DNA of 64,000 nucleotides from Ursus arctos (lineage: Eukaryota > Chordata > Mammalia > Carnivora > Ursidae), in assembly GCF_023065955.2 (NCBI RefSeq), contig NW_026623056.1, positions 85,311,256-85,375,255 on the forward strand, given 5' to 3'. The position numbers and the translations under genes were made by a program. This document shows positions 45,051 to 56,598 of the stretch, one piece after another; position 1 is the first letter of the stretch, and the number at the start of each line of letters is the position of its first letter. The notes under the pieces are model-generated. The model was not told the DNA's origin. It made no database searches and was given only the letters and a program-made list of their open reading frames with translations.

Positions 45051-46300
45051 TTGAAAGACGATGCTTATCAAGGACCAAGGCGGTAAACTTGAACTCTTTT
45101 GCAGACACAAAAAGGATGGCTTGTACATGTAAGTCATTCCCCATGCACAATTTCCCAGGGAATGTTGTGTTTCTTTGACATGGTAAAAATCAGCTGTCTG
45201 GGTGCTGTAAATGCTTTCCATGGGAAAGGAGAAGAAGAAAAGAAGAAAACCAAAGAGAAAACACGTTGGGAAGTGAAACTGCATTGTCCCTGAAGTTTAG
45301 CTGATTGGGGAAGGATGTCTTTAGTCTCGTAATAAATCGTTCTGGTGTATTGTTGATGAAGACAGGATATTTATGCCTTGCGTCTGCTGTATTTTCGACA
45401 TCCTTGGTGTCCTAAGAGGACATCACATCCTGGGAAGGCAGAGGGGCTGATGAGAGCCACAGACAGCACACGCCATTAGAGGCCGCACCCGCTAGTGGTG
45501 GCCCTCCCAGCAGCTGGCGTCATTATAGGATGAAATGGTCCCTAATTGTGCTATTGATTTTTCCCCTCTTTAATGGATTATTCTCCCAACACACTTCCAG
45601 TTGAGCCCCTACTGCATTCCACATCCCACAGACCTGTTGCCAGGGATATGCGTCAAATTGTGCATTAGAAGCCCATGGATGAGCTAGTCAGTGAGTTACT
45701 TAGCAGGTAGAGAAGCCCAGGAGAAGGGATCCCTAAGGCCTTGGAGTACATATGCTCACTCCAAACATGAGCGCTAGGTGCGCACATTACAGGTCATTTC
45801 ATTTCGGCTGTACGAGGCCCAGGTGCTAGAAAGAAGGAGGCTCAGGTGGAGGCCGGAGTTAGAACCCAGAAGCAGCAAGAGATGGAAGAGGTAAGTGAAT
45901 CCCTTCTGCTTCATGAGCCTCTGAAAGTGAGTGTGGGTTTCATCACAGTGGATTGTAAATGCCCCTGCCCCGCTCCGGAGTGACCCGCGTGGGCCCTGGC
46001 TGGGAGCAGGCTGCTTTCCCACCTGTGCCTCCCAGTCAAACTACCGTGGACCTCAGAGCGGAGGTCAGCATCAGCTTTCATGGGGGACCTCTCTGGCCGG
46101 GGCGGGGGGGGTGTCAACTTTCTCCCGTTGTTCTTCTCATATTGGGAGTTAAATTCCAGCTGGAATATGCACCTCCAGGTACATGAGCCCATCTTTCTCA
46201 CCTGAACTCCCCCATGGCCCCTAAAGGAAGAAATTAATTCCAATCTGAGGTTCCTTGGAAATGGGGGCACCTAGTGAAGAATGGGTCTTCTGTGGTGTGG
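45051..46300. other. Unique sequence, partly conserved-looking
   Basis: 45520-45600 holds several homeodomain-type core motifs, including a palindromic TAATGGATTA at 45571-45580. Frames of up to 119 codons (45911-46270, minus) have no domain. Confidence 0.4.
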
Positions 46301-46505
46301 ATCAGACTGGATTGGGCTCCGATCCAGTCCCCACCGTCGGCAAACTAGACGCTCAATATCCCTTTACTTCAGTGCTCTTTATCTGCAAAATGGAATTAAG
46401 CATTGTATCCATTTTCCAGGATTGATGTGAAGAATAAATGAATTGATTCATGTAAAGTGCTTAAAACTGTGCCTGTAAAATCACAGAGGCCCGACAGATA
46501 AAACT
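46301..46505 (+). mobile_element. MIR SINE, sense
   Basis: TGCTCTTTATCTGCAAAATGG near 46373, GATTGATGTGAAGAATAAATG and CATGTAAAGTGCTTAAAACTGTGCCTG near 46450 form a near-complete MIR. Confidence 0.9.
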
Positions 46506-47044
46506 ATTGTCACTATTGTCCTATCTGTAACCCAGGAGGAAAGGAGCACCGGATGGAGATGGAAATATTCTTTGGAACTTGGAAAGCAATAGTTGAGTGA
46601 TTTTGTAGTAATATACATATATATATATAGGACTCAATCCTATCGGAGACCTTCTGAAGCACGTTCCAGAATGTTCATGACATGTCCTTCTGAAGGACAG
46701 GAGACTGAGGCATTTATCATGTGATTCCCAATCCCCAGCAGTTGAAGTGAGCCCAGAATGTATATCTCCCCCATAGTTCTGGGCAGTTCTGTGAGGCATC
46801 ATGGCACTGCTGGCTTCAGAGAAAGCTCTGAAGGCAGAAACCCAAGAGATCTGGTTGTTGCCCTTGAGGTGGGATCCTGTCAGTGTACCTGGGAGCTGTC
46901 CATCCCAGCTGCAGCTGAAGTCAGATATGGACCAGTGATGCATGTCACAGGGCACCAGGAGCACTTGATACATCCTCTGATCTATCCATGCTCCAGACGA
47001 ATCCTGTCAATGCAACAGTGTTCCGTGTAGCTGCCTTCCTCACA
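46506..47044. other. Unique sequence, no gene seen
   Basis: Includes a short AT repeat at 46611-46629. A 150-codon minus frame (46521-46973) is the second longest in the window but carries no domain and no splice context. Confidence 0.4.
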
Positions 47045-47480
47045 ACACTTCAGCCACTCTAATGTCTCCCGAGTAAAGCCCAAATTCCTCAGCCAGAATA
47101 GCAAAGGCTTCAACATTCCAGAAGAATTTGTACCCAAACAGCCTTAGCTTTCTTATTTACATACATGAACTCTGTTCTGAACAGGACAGTCTCACAGCCT
47201 TGCAGATGCTTTCTTCATACCTTTCTCCAACTCACCTCACCCAAAAAAAACTCCTGCATCTTACCTAACCTTCCAAAACTGGCACCAAGCCTTCACACAA
47301 CATCGTCTACAAGGATCCCTTCACTCCATGAGCTCTTAACCCTGCTTTGTCATATGTGTATTTTTCCCAACAAAGTCCACATCCTCTCAAGAGAATGAAT
47401 TTTGTCACTTACTACCTTTTTATCCCCTGCAGTAGCTATTGTGGTGCCTTAAATATTATTGAAACGAATATTTGAATAAC
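47045..47480 (+). mobile_element. L2 LINE fragment, sense
   Basis: GTAAAGCCCAAATTCCTCAGCC near 47074, CAAAGGCTTCAACATTCC, then CTTCTTCATACCTTTCTCC and CCTGCAGTAGCTATTGTGG trace an L2 in order, strongly diverged. Confidence 0.6.
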
Positions 47481-48349
47481 CAGAAAGATGCATTTCCCAG
47501 TAGTTGTGTTTTTCTGGTTAGTTTCTGGCTCAGTTTTGGAGAGTGAGGGTGTCAATTGCCCAAAGTGGGTTATTATAAGGATAGGAAAGTGATCTCATCC
47601 AGAGAGAGGAACCAAAAATACAGCTGGTCCGTGCAACTGGGAAACTCTCAGAAAAAGAGTCTCTCCATTTCTCAGCAGCTCCATGGTCTTCCTTCTTTCT
47701 CTATTTCTGTGTTTCTTGTCTCTTTTCCTCTCTGCCTGTGTTGTTTTTTCATTGGACTCAACGTAGCCACCAGCTCTGAGTCTGTTAGGTCCAACACCCA
47801 TCACCAGTTGGAAAGAGTGTCTATGTCTCTGTTCAAATTTTTGTGAGAGAAGCTGATTTACCCAGAGCTCGCTGATGGACCAGCAAGCTAATGATTGACA
47901 TTGGGTCAGGTGTTCAGTTCTGCCCCAATCTTCCATGGCAAACATGGAGATATAATAGAGCCAAACATGGCCTCCTGGACCTATCCGTTTAGCAGGGATG
48001 ATGGGAAGAAGTCCTTAGGAAATAGATCTGTGAGTAAAGCAGACACTGAAACATGCCCCCAGATATAAAGATGAATTTGTCAGCACACTGGATAAGGTAT
48101 ATGGACAGAATAGAACTCACAATATACAGATAAGAGATACAATTAGACAATACAGTTGCTTGGCTTTGCAAAATACTGGTCCTGGGAGAACAGAAGGTAA
48201 AGGAATATTTATAAACATGCCATGCTCTACCATTCCTGTCCTTTTGTAACTGTGGGATGCCTTTCACACATCACCTGCCATCCTAGTCAATTCTTTTATC
48301 AAAGACTAGAACCACCTGGAAACAGCGCTGTTCACCAAGGCAAAAACAG
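47481..48349. other. Unique sequence, no gene seen
   Basis: No recognised repeat. Opposing frames of 96 and 116 codons at 47556-47945 share bases and have no domain. Confidence 0.4.
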
Positions 48350-48830
48350 TGGATCCTATAGCAGCGTGTCATTCATCTACTCATTCACTTAATCCTTTCT
48401 GCAGTTCCTTATTTATGCCAACCCTTGTTGCATGTGCTAAGGATACAGCTGTGAATAAAACAAAGGCCCTGTTCACACACAGTTTACATTTTGTCTGGGG
48501 AAGACGATCAGGAAATACTAGTCACATAGACATCTGGTCAACCAGGGAGTGTGTTATTAAGACAAGTAAAACCAGGTAAGAAGACAGATAGGAAGTGGCT
48601 ATTTAGATAGGGTTGTCAGGGAAGGTCTTTCTGAAGAAGTGATAGTTGAGCAAAGATTTATGGTGGAAGAATGTTAGCCAGGTGATGATCTGGGGGAATG
48701 TGTGCCAGCCAGAGGAAACCGCAAGAGTGAAAACCCTAGGTCATCATGCTTTGTACCTGAAATGTGTAGAAAGAAAGTCAGCGTTGAAGAGAAGAAATGG
48801 TTGGAAATGAAATCATAGAGGTAGCCAGGG
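48350..48830 (-). mobile_element. L2 LINE fragment, antisense
   Basis: GCTAAGGATACAGCTGTGAATAAAAC near 48437, GGAAGGTCTTTCTGAAGAAGTG near 48620, GAATGTGTGCCAGCCAGAGG near 48696 and GAGGTAGCCAGGGCCCAG near 48818 are all antisense L2 boxes in order. The frames within are by-products. Confidence 0.85.
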
Positions 48831-48863
48831 CCCAGTTTCTATGCGCACTTCCCAATGCCATCT

Positions 48864-49035
48864 TCTTTTATTTATTTATATATTTTTATTTGAGGGAGAG
48901 AGAGAGCATGAGGGCAGAGGGGAGAGAGAAGCAGACTCCCCACTGAGCAGGGAACACAACTTGGGTCTCCACCCCCTGAGATCATGACCCTAACTGAAGG
49001 CAGACACTTAACTGATTGGGCCACCCAGGCGTCCC
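48864..49035 (-). mobile_element. Can-SINE, minus strand
   Basis: TTTATTTATTTATATATT tail at left, head ending CCACCCAGGCGTCCC. Imperfect 17-bp duplication at 48847-48863 and 49036-49052. Confidence 0.95.
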
Positions 49036-49069
49036 CCTCCCCAGTGACATCTATATCAATATCTGGCTC

Positions 49070-49240
49070 ATATTTTGATTAAGGCCAGCTTCATGGATAT
49101 GCAGCCTGTGCACAGGGCCCTGCATTCAGAATAGTCCCCCGCTTAGATGAATGCTATATGGTCACCGTCTTGAAATACTTAATCTCTGAACAAGGAGCCC
49201 CACATTTTCATTTTGCCCTGGGTCCTACAAATTACGTAGC
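49070..49240 (+). mobile_element. Old DNA-transposon-like repeat, family uncertain
   Basis: GCCAGCTTCATGGATATGC near 49085, CTTGAAATACTTAATCTCTG near 49171 and CCCACATTTTCATTTTGCCCTGGG near 49198 match a common mammalian MER repeat that I cannot name with confidence. Confidence 0.5.
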
Positions 49241-49249
49241 CAGTTGCTC

Positions 49250-49586
49250 TGATATGAATGTTTGTGTCCCCCAAATTTCATATGTTGAAATGCTAATGCC
49301 CAATGTGATGGTGTTAGGAGGTGGGGCTTTGTGAGGTGCTTCAGTCATGAGGGTGGAGCCTTTATGAAGGACTAGCACTCTTATAAAAGAGCCCCCAGGG
49401 AGCTCCCTAGCTGCTTCCAGCGTATGAGGATACGAGAAGTTTTCAACACAAAAGGTACCCTTACCTGACCATGCTGATACCTGATCTTGCACTTCCACCC
49501 CTTAGAACTGAGAAATAAATTTCTGTTGTTTATAACCTAGCTGGTCTATGATATTTTGCTATACCCACCTGAATGGACTAAGATAC
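49250..49586 (+). mobile_element. MLT1A/MST-like MaLR LTR, sense
   Basis: TGATATGAATGTTTGTGTCC start, AATGTGATGGTGTTAGGAGG, CATGAGGGTGGAGCC, CTTATAAAAGAGCCCCCAGG (promoter-like box, near 49381), GAAATAAATTTCTGTTG (polyadenylation box, near 49510) and the end GAATGGACTAAGATA. Nearly full length, solo, no internal region. Confidence 0.92.
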
Positions 49587-50425
49587 CGATCTTGATTATA
49601 ATTATTTATAAAGATGGCAGGCTATTTATTTATTTATTTTTACATTTTAAGCTCCTGAGAACAGAGACTGTGTCTCATTCATGTTTATAAGTTTTCATTT
49701 ATAATCATTCATTTCAATTACTCGGAAAGTTGAGTACTGTTCATAGCCCAAAAGCAATATACTGAAAGGAACAAAATTTGTTCAAATATTTAGAACAAAT
49801 AACTCTTTAAAAAGTCACCTTATATTCCACATGAGTGCAATAGTGTTTGAAAGATGAACACGGAACCACCATTAATGTTCTTATAAAAGCTAGGAAATTC
49901 AGAACAGAGGCCAACCTTTGGAATAATGAAGAATAAATAATGGGTCTAGTCGTGAGTACAGAGAGAACAAAAAGCAAAAGTGACTTTTTAGTTCAAATAT
50001 TTTTTTGAGTTCAAATATAATTTTTAGTCACTTTTTAAGTTCAAATGTATTTTTTCCTCAAAGTTCACTATCACTGCTCCCTACTCTTTTTGTACCCACT
50101 GTAGAAAATGCTGAATGTTCCCCTTTAGAATTAATGTCACAATAAATTCAAGTACAGCTGATCTCCACATGTCATTGAGTTGGACAACCAGGAGGAAAAT
50201 GGAGGGAAGAGTCATTTACACCTGTGTTTCCAAGTAGGACTGTTCTTCTGATTTGTCCCTCTCACATTTTTACCCTCAAGTTGCCAGTGTTTCCAGAAAT
50301 GGTCCCTACACTATTCCACGGCTATCCCCAAAATACGTGGAATCCATCAGTCTCAAATGTTGATCAATACCTATGAATTGTGCTCCACTGAAACTTCCTA
50401 TTTTAAAAAATATATAAAGGAAAAT

Positions 50426-50427
<2 letters not shown>
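49587..50427. other. AT-rich sequence with short L2 trace
   Basis: GAACAGAGACTGTGTCTCATTC at about 49659 is an L2-like 3' fragment. 49980-50056 holds three AGTTCAAAT units in imperfect direct repeats. No exon seen. Confidence 0.4.
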
Positions 50428-50457
<30 letters not shown>

Positions 50458-50530
50458 CGTCTTCTGTCTGTCTCTATCACTCTGTCTCTCTCTCTGCCTC
50501 TGTCTCTCTGCCTTGGTCTTTCTGTCTCTC
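50428..50530. repeat. (TCTCTG)n-type simple repeat
   Basis: About 100 bases of TCTCTG and TC units with interruptions. Confidence 0.9.
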
Positions 50531-51432
50531 TTTCAAGCACACTATTTGACTTGCTCACATGGAGCTAAACAGGAAACTGAGTCTCACCAGGATTGTTAAT
50601 TCTCCTTAACATCAAATGAAAGCAGTAGTGAGTAAATTCAAGATGGAACTGGACCCTCCATTTTTTGTGACTGCAGTGATTCATAAGGAAATATTTCAAT
50701 AGTCTTATTAAACTGCTGAGATTTTCATGGTTTAGAGCTTTCTGACTCCAATTTCTCCTCTCAACTTCTATCTCCTAGATTTGTTTCAGGTAAGACGATA
50801 TGCTTAACCCCCACCACTTTCCCTTCACTTTTCCCTCCAAAATGAAAACCAGGAAACAGTAATACAAGCTATAATGTTCCTTTTACTACAAACTCTCTTA
50901 CAGTGGGTGTTTTCTGCTTAAGGTCTATACGCACATCCCCAACTCTTTGTTGAATCTGTCTTTGTGGAAAACTTCCAACACCTGAGAGTCCAAATGTTGA
51001 AAACTGACTTTTCTTTTTTCTCTCATCTCTGTTATCTGGATGGCAAAACCAACTTCTCTCTCCTTCCCTCTCTCCCTCTCTTCTCTTCTCTTCATTTCTG
51101 TCTTCCATCCAGTATTCTATCAATGGCCAAGTGGTTGATTCCACCTACATAAAACCTCCCCTATGGATTTACCATTTTCATTCCCATTGGCGGGTCTTGC
51201 TTTATCTGCCAGACTAACATAGTAAACTCCCAACACTAACCAGACTGTATCTTTCTCGATCCCCCCAACCTACATTCTGCTACCAGGGGTAGGATCCTAA
51301 GAAAGGTGTCATCTCCACGTTTTCCCTGGCTCCCCTGCCCTCCATACCAAGTAATATCCAAGATCCTCAATCTAACGTTAGAATCTCCCCATATTTCTTC
51401 TTACCTAATCTTCCATCCTTGCCTTATATACC
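50531..51432. other. Unique sequence with pyrimidine tract
   Basis: A CT-rich stretch lies at about 51050-51105. No exon supported. Confidence 0.4.
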
Positions 51433-51839
51433 ACAGTGGGTTGAGCTGAGTCCCCAACACATATATGTTTCAGTCCTACCTTCAGGACTTATAAATGTGA
51501 CCATATTGGAAATAGGGCCTTTGCAGGGGTAATCAAGTGAAGACGAAGTTATACTTAAGGAGACTGGGCCTTAAATCCAATGACTGTGTCTTCGGAAGAG
51601 AAAGAGATTTGGATACAGAGACATAGGGGAGACCTGGGAAGAAGGTCACGTGATGACAGAGGCAGAAATTGGAGTCACGTAGCTACAAGCCAAAGAAGAG
51701 CCAAGGAAGGACCTATCCGAGAGGGAGCAAGGCTCTGCAGACACCGCGTAGGCAATTTCTAGCCCCCGGAGCCATGAGAGAATTTCCTACAAGCCCCTCA
51801 GTTTGTAGGAATTTGTTAGAGCAACCCTAGGGTACTATA
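51433..51839 (+). mobile_element. MaLR-type LTR, sense
   Basis: TTGGAAATAGGGCCTTTGCAGG near 51506, GTAATCAAGTGAAGACG, CCTTAAATCCAATGACTG near 51569, GATGACAGAGGCAGAAATTGGAGTC near 51652 and the end GTTAGAGCAACCCTAGGG...CTATA. About 405 bp, solo. Frame at 51580-51762 is incidental. Confidence 0.88.
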
Positions 51840-52071
51840 CACATGCGCACACCCTACTCTCCAGGCACATTCTCTAAACACGTGACCACCCCCTCCCTCG
51901 GGCTGTGTCTCTGAAGCCTGGCAGAGAGATTCCTAGCAAGGTGCCACACAACGCAAGGGCTGCCCGTGAGTTCCTAGCCTCTTCGCGTGTGACCTACAAG
52001 GGATTAAACTTTCCCACACGGTGCTGCTATTGAAATGAATCCTAGACCTCCCAGCTCCTCCCTGTCTCTGC
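51840..52071. other. Unique sequence between LTR and SINE
   Basis: Nothing recognised. Confidence 0.4.
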
Positions 52072-52083
52072 AGGAGATTTTGA

Positions 52084-52289
52084 TTTTTTTTTTAAAGATT
52101 TTATTCATTTATTTGACAAAGACAGAGAGAGAAAGGGAGAGAAAGCACAAGCAAGGGGAGCAGGAAAGAGAGAAGCAGGCTCCCGCTAAACAGAGAGCCT
52201 GATGCGGGACTCGATCCCAGGATCCTGGGATCAAGACCTGAGCCAAAGGCAGATGCTTCACCGACTGAGCCACCCAGGTGCCCCTTTTG
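52084..52289 (-). mobile_element. Can-SINE, minus strand
   Basis: AAAGATTTTATTCATTTATTTG tail and head ending CACCCAGGTGCCCC. Exact 12-bp duplication at 52072-52083 and 52290-52301. Close to the young consensus. Confidence 0.97.
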
Positions 52290-52301
52290 AGGAGATTTTG
52301 A

Positions 52302-53059
52302 ATGGTGGCAGCGGAAGCCCCAAATTACTGCTATTTGGAGACAGAACCGACAGCTTGGAATGGCAGAGTCCTCGGGCATTTACCTTTCTGGGAGCATGGC
52401 TCGGCTCCGGCCAGGTCACCCGTGGAACCACAGGCTTCTACTGAATTGATTTCCTTAAGCCACGCCTGCCCCTCATGAGGTAACAGGCATGCGACAGGCC
52501 TCCTGTCATGTGGCCTCCCCTGTCCTTGTGAACTGAGAACAGGCACACGTGAGCAGGGGCCCCTTCCCCAGGAAGAAAACTAAGATTTAACAAGTGCGAG
52601 CTGGGGTCACAAGGAGCCTGTGTCAGCACAGTGCAAGCAAGGTGAAGACTGACCAGAGCAATCAGCACAGACACGGTCACCAGGGAGGGCAGAATGGTTG
52701 CCTCAGACTGAGGCCAGACGCTCAGCCAATAAATAGCTGAGTCTCCCTGTGGCCGAGGGTCTGTGAGTCTGCATCCTGATTTCAGTCAGTAACTTGGGTC
52801 ACATGTGAAAAAGATGTATAAAGAAAGAAAAGAGAGAGAGAGGCACTCAAATTTCCAAAGCCCACCCACCACTGGGCCCTAGTGGGCAAGGTCCATTTGT
52901 ACTGGGGCCAAGAGGACACTAGATTGTTGAACTCTGGCAGAAGGGGGAATTTTCTGGGACGGCCCTTCCCAGGTAACTCCTACCACAGAGCCATCCAGTA
53001 GAAACAGGATGCGAGCTGAATGCAAGCCATATTCGCGAGTGTAAACCTTTTAGTAGACA
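52302..53059. other. Unique sequence, no gene seen
   Basis: No recognised repeat or exon. GA-rich near 52820-52845. Confidence 0.4.
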
Positions 53060-53434
53060 TGTGTTACGGATGAATTTTATCCTCCCAAAATTCATAAGCT
53101 CTAACCCCCCTACCTCAGAATATGTCTGCATTTGGAGATAGGGCCTTTTTAGAGGTAATTATGTAAAAATGAAGCTGTTAGGGTGGGACCTCATCCAATC
53201 CGACTGGTGTTCTTATAAAAAGAGAGACTCTGGGTGCACTGAGAGACACAGGGACATTCAAGCACGGAGGAAAGGCCATGTGAGGACACAGGGAGAAGGT
53301 GACCATCTGCAAACCAAGGAGGGAGGCCTCAGGAGAAACCAGACATGCCGGCACCTTGATCTTGTGAGAAAATAAATCTCTTAAGCCGCCCAGTGTGTGG
53401 CATTTTATTCTGGTGGCCCCTCACATGCTAATAT
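53060..53434 (+). mobile_element. MaLR 5' LTR, sense
   Basis: TGTGTTACGGATG start, ATTTGGAGATAGGGCC near 53130, CTTATAAAAAGAGAG near 53212 (TATA-like), GAAAATAAATCTCTTAAGC near 53368 and the end ACATGCTAATATA. Internal-type sequence of the same family follows at once, so this is the 5' LTR of a once complete element. Confidence 0.9.
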
Positions 53435-54370
53435 AGATTTTGGTAGCAGGAAAGGGGGTGCTTCTCTGACAAACACGTGACCAGGAGAAAGTGGCTTTGC
53501 ATCTAGCAAATGGGTAGAGGCTGCAAGAGTTTTGAAGGACAGCCAGGAAAAGTCGAGGTTGCCTTGAAGAGACCGTTAGTGAGAATATGAATGTGAAAGG
53601 TGCTTCTCGTGAGACCCGGATATAAATGTGGGCCGTGCTGTTGGATATGTTGGAGGAAAGATCATCCTTGCTATGAAGTGGCAAAGAACTTGGCTGGATT
53701 GTGTTGTAGTGTTTTGTGGAAGGTGGAATTTGCAAGTGATGAACTCGGATATTTAGCTGAGATTTCTTTTTTTTTTTTTTTTTAAGATTATTTATTTATT
53801 TATTTGACAGAGAGAGACAGCGAGAGAGGGAACACAAGCAAGGGGAGTGTGAGAGGGAGAAGCAGGCTTCCCACCGAGCAGGGAGCCTGATGAGGGGCTC
53901 CATCCCAAGACCCTGAGATCATGACCTGAGCCGAAGGCAGACACTTAATGGCTGAGTCACCCAGGCGCCCCTTAGCTGAGATTTCTAAGCAAAGTGTTGA
54001 AGGTGTGTCCTGGTAAAATACAAGAAGAGAGGGATATACTGAAGAAGGAATTATTAAGCAAAAAAGAACCAGAACTCAAAGGACTGGAAAATTCTCAACC
54101 CATCCATATTGCAAAAAAATGAGTTTGCGTGTTCTGGAAAGAATGCCGAGGATGTGGCCGGACAAGCATTTGATAAAGAGATTACAGGTATGACTCATGC
54201 ATGCAATCAGCCATCTCAGCAAAAGTGGGATCAGAGATGGGATTATACCAGAAGAAACATTGCCCACTTGGCCAATAGGGGACAGAGATGGGACAAAAGG
54301 AAGGGAGGTAGGAGGATTTCTGTGATTCTAGGGACAGAACAATAGAGCTATCCAGCTGTGAACATGTGTT
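53435..54370 (+). mobile_element. MaLR internal sequence, split by a SINE
   Basis: TTTTGGTAGCAGGAAAGGGGGTGC just after the LTR, GCAAATGGGTAGAGGCTGC, AGTGGCAAAGAACTTGGCTGG near 53679, GTGATGAACTCGGATATTTAGC near 53734, then after the SINE GAAGAAGGAATTATTAAGC near 54041, GATAAAGAGATTACAGG near 54173 and GGGGACAGAGATGGGACAAAAGG follow the MST/MLT-type internal order. It corresponds to an ancient retroviral gag-like region with no intact frame. The 3' half and 3' LTR are missing. Confidence 0.8.
53768..53971 (-). mobile_element. Can-SINE, minus strand, inside the MaLR internal region
   Basis: T18 and AAGATTATTTATTTATTT tail, body near consensus, head ending CACCCAGGCGCCCC. Exact 15-bp duplication at 53753-53767 and 53972-53986. 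Confidence 0.98.
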
Positions 54371-54599
54371 ATCCTTCAAAAAGGGAGGGATGACCCTGAA
54401 GATAATCCAGACAGAGATTGGCAGGTTGTTCCTATCACCAGAGACCCAAGTGTTCCAGGACCCCAGGGGTGAGGTTGTATTGTCAGTTTCAGAGAGCTAC
54501 CCTGTCCCTCTGCCACCAAGGACTGATGTTCCCCCCAAACTGGAATAATGTTTTCTTCTTTGCTTTTGAATCCATCCACTCTGAGCTCAGATCCAGTGT
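54371..54599. other. Unassigned sequence after the MaLR fragment
   Basis: May be remaining internal sequence; not shown. Confidence 0.35.
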
Positions 54600-54900
54600 C
54601 CTCTGTCCTCCATCATGCTCACCACTCCCAATCTGCCCCTCACAGCACACAGTCTGGGTGTGCCACTACCCTGCTTTCCACTCTCAGGATAAAACTGAAG
54701 ATGCTCCCACGCCCTCCAGGCTCTTGCCTGTTGCTCTAGAGTCAAGAGTCTCTCACGCTCATGACATCCTGCTTCTAACTCACCCAACCCTCTCCCAGGA
54801 CTGTGGGTCTCAGCTTAAATGGTGCTTCTTCCAGGAAGCCTTCTTGGTCCCCTCTGCACTGGACTAGTTTATCCCACTAGGCAATCCCCACATTTGCTTC
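54600..54900 (+). mobile_element. L2 LINE fragment, sense
   Basis: CTCAGCTTAAATGGTGCTTCTTCCAGGAAGCCTTC (54809-54843) is a strong L2 box; upstream CAGGATAAAACTGAAGATGCTCC near 54685 and CCTGTTGCTC fit. A 149-codon plus frame over it is incidental. Confidence 0.85.
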
Positions 54901-55949
54901 CCTCCACCTTTGAACCTCTCAGTCCGCTTCTTGTGTCAACAGAACCAAACTGGGCCTTCTTTTCCCTTTCCATAGCCCTCCCAGGATGGGGTCACATCAG
55001 AAAAAAAATAAACCCATCCCCCAAATAGGCCTGAACAGGAAAGTTGCAGGAAGGGGTACAAGACAAAACTTCTTTAAATTTTATTTCTCCACCATTCATT
55101 CCCAGTGTTTCCTCCTGTAGCTGTGGCACAAAGGGAAAAGAGCACCTGGCTCTGGGGGTCCCAAACAGACCAGGTTCAGCCACTCACTGCTGACAAAATC
55201 CTAAAGGCAGAGAGATGAGTAGTTGTGAAACGAGAAAAGAATTTATTTCAGTGAGGTCCACACCAGGAAGACAGAAGACTAATGTCTCAAGGGCTGTCTC
55301 CCAAGTGCCAAATATACTTCCAGGTTTATGTAAGGAAAACGTGGGACAGAGGTTGGTGGGTATGTGCAGGTGGGCAGTGAAGGTCAAGTTGATCATAGTT
55401 GCGATCACTGTCATGGGCAGAGTCTTGCTGGCTCAGGGCAGTCTTTATTGCCTGGGGTGGAGGGACGGTTTTGGTTCCCATCGGTGGATGCTTTGCCCGC
55501 GGGGTCTTTTGCCGGAATTAAGAGAAAAGCCGGAAAGCAGAACTTAATCAGTTAGAAAGTTTGAGGTCCAAATGGAGGTCGTCGAAGTCCTCTTTCACTC
55601 CCAGGTGTAGAAACCAACTCATCACCCTCCGCCAGAATTCTCTAAAGAACTCTGCTGCCAAACACAGTCTTGTCCATCTTTGGAAACTTCTCCTCCATTC
55701 GTTTCCCATCCCTGCACTTTCCCTCCAAAGACACTCAGCCTGACATCTCTGTTTCTTCCAGTTCTGCGTCGTCCCAGGCAGCCCAGTAAAAGTACAAACT
55801 GGGAGTGGAATGGAGACAGCGGTCAACCACTGTGTGTCATTACCTGTAATTTAATGGTTATCTTTTCTAGAAAGTTTAAGCTCTACAAGGGCAAGGACCA
55901 AGTGTGATGATTTCACCAAAGGAGGCGCTGATACATATTTCTTGATGTA
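54901..55949. other. Mostly unassigned; possible antisense LTR at 55170-55540
   Basis: GAGATGAGTAGTTGTGAAACGAG, AATTTATTTCAGTGAGG and CAAGGGCTGTCTCCCAAG look like an antisense LTR end, but I cannot place the family. No exon supported. Confidence 0.35.
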
Positions 55950-56485
55950 AGATCTATTGTCTTAGAAAACTGAAGTATACACTGTAGTTCTTTGAACTGT
56001 AGTTACCATGTTGTACATTGAGTGACCAGAATCTTTTCATCTTACAGCTGACAGTTTGTACCCTTTGACCCACATGTCCCCATTTCCTCCACTCACCAGC
56101 ACCTGGTAACTTCTCTTCCATTCTCTGTTTCTATGAGTTCAACTTTTTTAGGTTTCCCATATAGGTGAGATCATGCAGTAGTTGTCTTTCAGTGTCTGGC
56201 TTATTTTACTCAAAATAATATTCTCCAGACTCAACCATATTGTTGCGAGTGGCAGGGCTTCCTTCCTTCTTATGGCTGGATAATGTTCTGTGTATATGTT
56301 CTACTCCACATTTTCTTTGTCTAGTCATTTATCAACAGACACTTAGATTGTTTCCCTACCTCTGCTATTGTGAGTAATGCTGCAATGAACATGGGAGCGC
56401 AGATATCTCCTTGAGACAGTGATTTTACTTCCTTTGGATAGATACCCGGAAGTGGAATTGCTGATTGTATGGTAATTCTTTTCAT
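55950..56485 (-). mobile_element. L1M 3' end and ORF2 end, antisense
   Basis: ACTGTAGTTACCATGTTGTACATT, TTTGACCCACATGTCCCC, GTGAGATCATGCAGTAG near 56166, CTTATGGCTGGATAATGTTC near 56269, TGCTGCAATGAACATGGGAGC near 56379 and GGATAGATACCCGGAAGTGG near 56438 are the standard antisense L1 boxes, in order and uninterrupted. Confidence 0.95.
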
Positions 56486-56598
56486 GTGTTAGTTTCTCAT
56501 CTCTCCATGGGTGTTTAAAAATCTAGGAGAGAGGATCTCAGGTTAAACTTCTTTGTATGTTTCCCAGCACCTAAAAGAATTCAATATTCATTAGCAGA

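Noticed and set aside
46521..46973. 150-codon minus-strand open frame
   Set aside because: No domain, no splice context, and low-complexity AT repeat within it.
54418..54867. 149-codon plus-strand open frame
   Set aside because: Lies mostly in an L2 LINE fragment, and is not in the frame of the L2 protein.
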